The notes beneath the pieces were generated by a model. That model did no database searches. It saw only the letters and a program-made list of their open reading frames with translations, and was not told where the DNA came from. Below, one piece after another: positions 62,538 through 64,000 of a stretch of 64,000 nucleotides of DNA (position 1 is the stretch's first letter; every line of letters starts with the position of its first letter). The DNA is taken from NCBI GenBank assembly GCA_964626565.1, contig CAZVFX010000026.1:1-64000 (forward strand). Direction: 5' to 3'. The DNA is from CAZVFX01 sp964626565 (lineage in GTDB: Bacteria > Myxococcota_A > UBA9042 > CAIXZC01). Position numbers and translations under genes: made by a program.

Positions 62538-64000
62538 ATGAAAGGCGCTGATTTCAGGAAACTGGCCGAGGACGGTTGTCGTATTTACGGCGACGACCCC
62601 TGGTTCTTCTTCCGGGAATTGGCCCAGAACGCCAGGGACGCCGGCGCCTCCCGCATCGACATTGAGGCCCGCCGCCTGCCATCGGGCGAGGAGTACCTTC
62701 GTTTTACCGGTGACGGAACGGGAATGGGGCTTGAGGAAGCGCGTCGTTTCCTCTTCAGGCTATATTCCTCCAGCAAGGGAAAGGACCGCTTCGCCGCGGG
62801 CATGTACGGTATCGGTTTCTGGTCGGTGCTCCGCTTCCGGTCGGATCACATCGTCGTAGAATCGGATAACGAGAAAGAGCATTGGGGAATCGCCATCGAC
62901 TCGGCCTTCGAGTTGCGTCGGGTGGACTGCCGGAAGGAGGGAAGGGGCACCCGGGTGACCATGGTGCGAAAAGCTCACTACTCTACCGATGCCGAGTACG
63001 TTTCCGAACTAACCGGAGCAGTGCGCCGCTACTGCCGATTCTTGCGCCGCAACGACCGCAGTTCAACGCCGCTGACGGTGTACGTGGAAGGCAGGAAAAT
63101 AAACGAATCGTTACGCCTGTCCGGCCCCATGACGCTATCGTTTCGGGAGGGGGCGGTGGAAGGGGCGGTAGGTCTGGCTGAGAAACCCAAAGTGGAACTG
63201 TTCGCCAGAGGGCTTCCCGTCTGGCACGGGGTGCTCTTGGATGAGTTGTCCCACTCTGCCGCGCGGCAACGGTGGCGCAGCCAGGTAGCCAGGGGTCTGT
63301 CCCCCGTCTTCCTGCTGAACGGTAACAACCTCGACGTCATCATGTCTCGGAACGCAGTTATCGACAACCGGGCTCTGGCCCGTGTGCGCAGGGCCGCCCG
63401 CCGCGCCCTCACGCGCCTGGTGGACATCCATCTGCGCCAGGCTTTTCCTGTGGGCTCCCGGGGGAAACTCACCAGGATGGCCGAAGGAGTGATGGAGTGG
63501 GCTCGAAGCATCAGGGCTGTCTATCTGCTCGGCGCCGTCGCCTTGACCGTGGTTGCCTTACTGGCCTACAGGTTCGCCCCGGTGCCCGGCGAGCTTCCCG
63601 CGAGCGCCGTGTCCCGTTCGGAGTCCACCGAAACGGAGCCATCGGATGCCGTTCCCGTTGCCGGCGCCGGGCCACGCTCAAAGGTGGAGATTCTCCCCGA
63701 CGGCTATCGCGGCGCGGTAGTAAACGAGGTGCGCCAATCTCTGTCGGTGGACATGAGTTTCGACCCGCCCGTTTCCGCCTGGTTCAAGATACTTACAGCC
63801 GACCGGTACGAGCCAAACGTCGGGTTGCTCCCGCGAGACGGCGACACCCAACTAGCAAGCTCAGACTTTACCTGCGGCGGGGATTGCATCACGGTACGCC
63901 TGGCCCTGCCTTCGGGCGGAGCCACGGTGCTGCCGGCGCCATCCGGATTTCGAGTTGATGTCAACAGTATCCGCCTGGATGGTGCCGCGGCTCCCGCACA
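62538..64000 (+). CDS. Membrane-anchored Hsp90-like (GHKL) ATPase (3' end outside window)
   Basis: An open frame of 487 codons runs from ATG 62538 off the end with no stop. The N-terminal domain has the ATP-binding Bergerat motifs: ELAQNARDAG (Glu27, Asn31), DGTGM (59-63) and the Hsp90-type lid motif GMYGIGFWS (88-96). A middle segment LDVIMSRNAVIDNRAL (Arg271) resembles the catalytic loop of the Hsp90 middle domain (NVSRExLQxN). A TM helix at about 327-345 follows, then a Ser/Thr/Pro linker and a beta-rich, probably extracytoplasmic part. No Hsp90 dimerisation domain is seen before the window ends. The ATG lies 49 nt after the preceding gene with a weak ribosome-binding site. Confidence 0.85.
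   Translation, partial: MKGADFRKLAEDGCRIYGDDPWFFFRELAQNARDAGASRIDIEARRLPSGEEYLRFTGDGTGMGLEEARRFLFRLYSSSKGKDRFAAGMYGIGFWSVLRFRSDHIVVESDNEKEHWGIAIDSAFELRRVDCRKEGRGTRVTMVRKAHYSTDAEYVSELTGAVRRYCRFLRRNDRSSTPLTVYVEGRKINESLRLSGPMTLSFREGAVEGAVGLAEKPKVELFARGLPVWHGVLLDELSHSAARQRWRSQVARGLSPVFLLNGNNLDVIMSRNAVIDNRALARVRRAARRALTRLVDIHLRQAFPVGSRGKLTRMAEGVMEWARSIRAVYLLGAVALTVVALLAYRFAPVPGELPASAVSRSESTETEPSDAVPVAGAGPRSKVEILPDGYRGAVVNEVRQSLSVDMSFDPPVSAWFKILTADRYEPNVGLLPRDGDTQLASSDFTCGGDCITVRLALPSGGATVLPAPSGFRVDVNSIRLDGAAAPA

Overview
The window is a GC-rich, gene-dense bacterial chromosome segment with 33 supported protein-coding genes (two cut by the window edges). I saw no rRNA, tRNA, CRISPR array, transposase or phage gene. 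The content points to a deltaproteobacterial / Myxococcota-like organism. It has many very large Cys-rich or Ig-like lipoproteins, MopE-type metal-binding motifs, lamin-tail domains, and a trypsin-like protease with a MYXO-CTERM-like C-terminal anchor. It also has a membrane Ser/Thr kinase, an NtrC-type regulator and a two-subunit-type methylmalonyl-CoA mutase. This assignment is inferred from gene content; no marker phylogeny was possible.

Layout. 1-1194: the 3' end of a 2-oxoacid dehydrogenase E2 gene, then a convergent MazF toxin / RHH antitoxin pair with a readable promoter and tandem operator. 1195-9010: a Cys-repeat lipoprotein (reverse), a PIG-L deacetylase, a Lys-rich lipoprotein and the SsnA aminohydrolase. 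9047-16235: a tightly coupled forward run with a PhnD-like binding lipoprotein, a membrane diguanylate cyclase, the mutase, and two ATPase plus two MlaE-type permease genes arranged F-E-E-F. 16529-25339: a reverse run of dprA, topA, trmFO, a small membrane protein, an NtrC-type regulator, queD and a DUF2723 glycosyltransferase-like protein. 25401-29248: a lipoprotein and a ceramidase-like protein, then gdhA (reverse). 29516-33990: a secreted GH13 amylase-like lipoprotein and a Ser/Thr kinase. 34116-57524: a cell-surface region of giant lipoproteins, an Lgt-like enzyme with an extra C-terminal domain, a radical SAM protein, an M29 aminopeptidase, an anchored serine protease, a CDP-alcohol phosphatidyltransferase and an FG-GAP lipoprotein. 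57661-64000: trkA, trkH, a secreted protein of unknown function, and a membrane-anchored Hsp90-like ATPase that runs off the end.

How the genes fit together. The F-E-E-F cassette probably builds one lipid transporter from two different ATPases and two different permeases. The ATPases carry complementary departures from consensus, as in heterodimeric ABC transporters with one degenerate ATP site. The binding lipoprotein next to the diguanylate cyclase looks like a ligand-to-c-di-GMP sensor. The surface region suggests heavy investment in lipoprotein coats and their processing. Several genes are translationally coupled by ATGA overlaps.

The most unusual items are the Hsp90-like membrane ATPase, the heterodimeric Mla-type cassette, the Lgt-like fusion lacking a key histidine, and a 16-nt AT-rich repeat that follows TAG stop codons at three separate genes.
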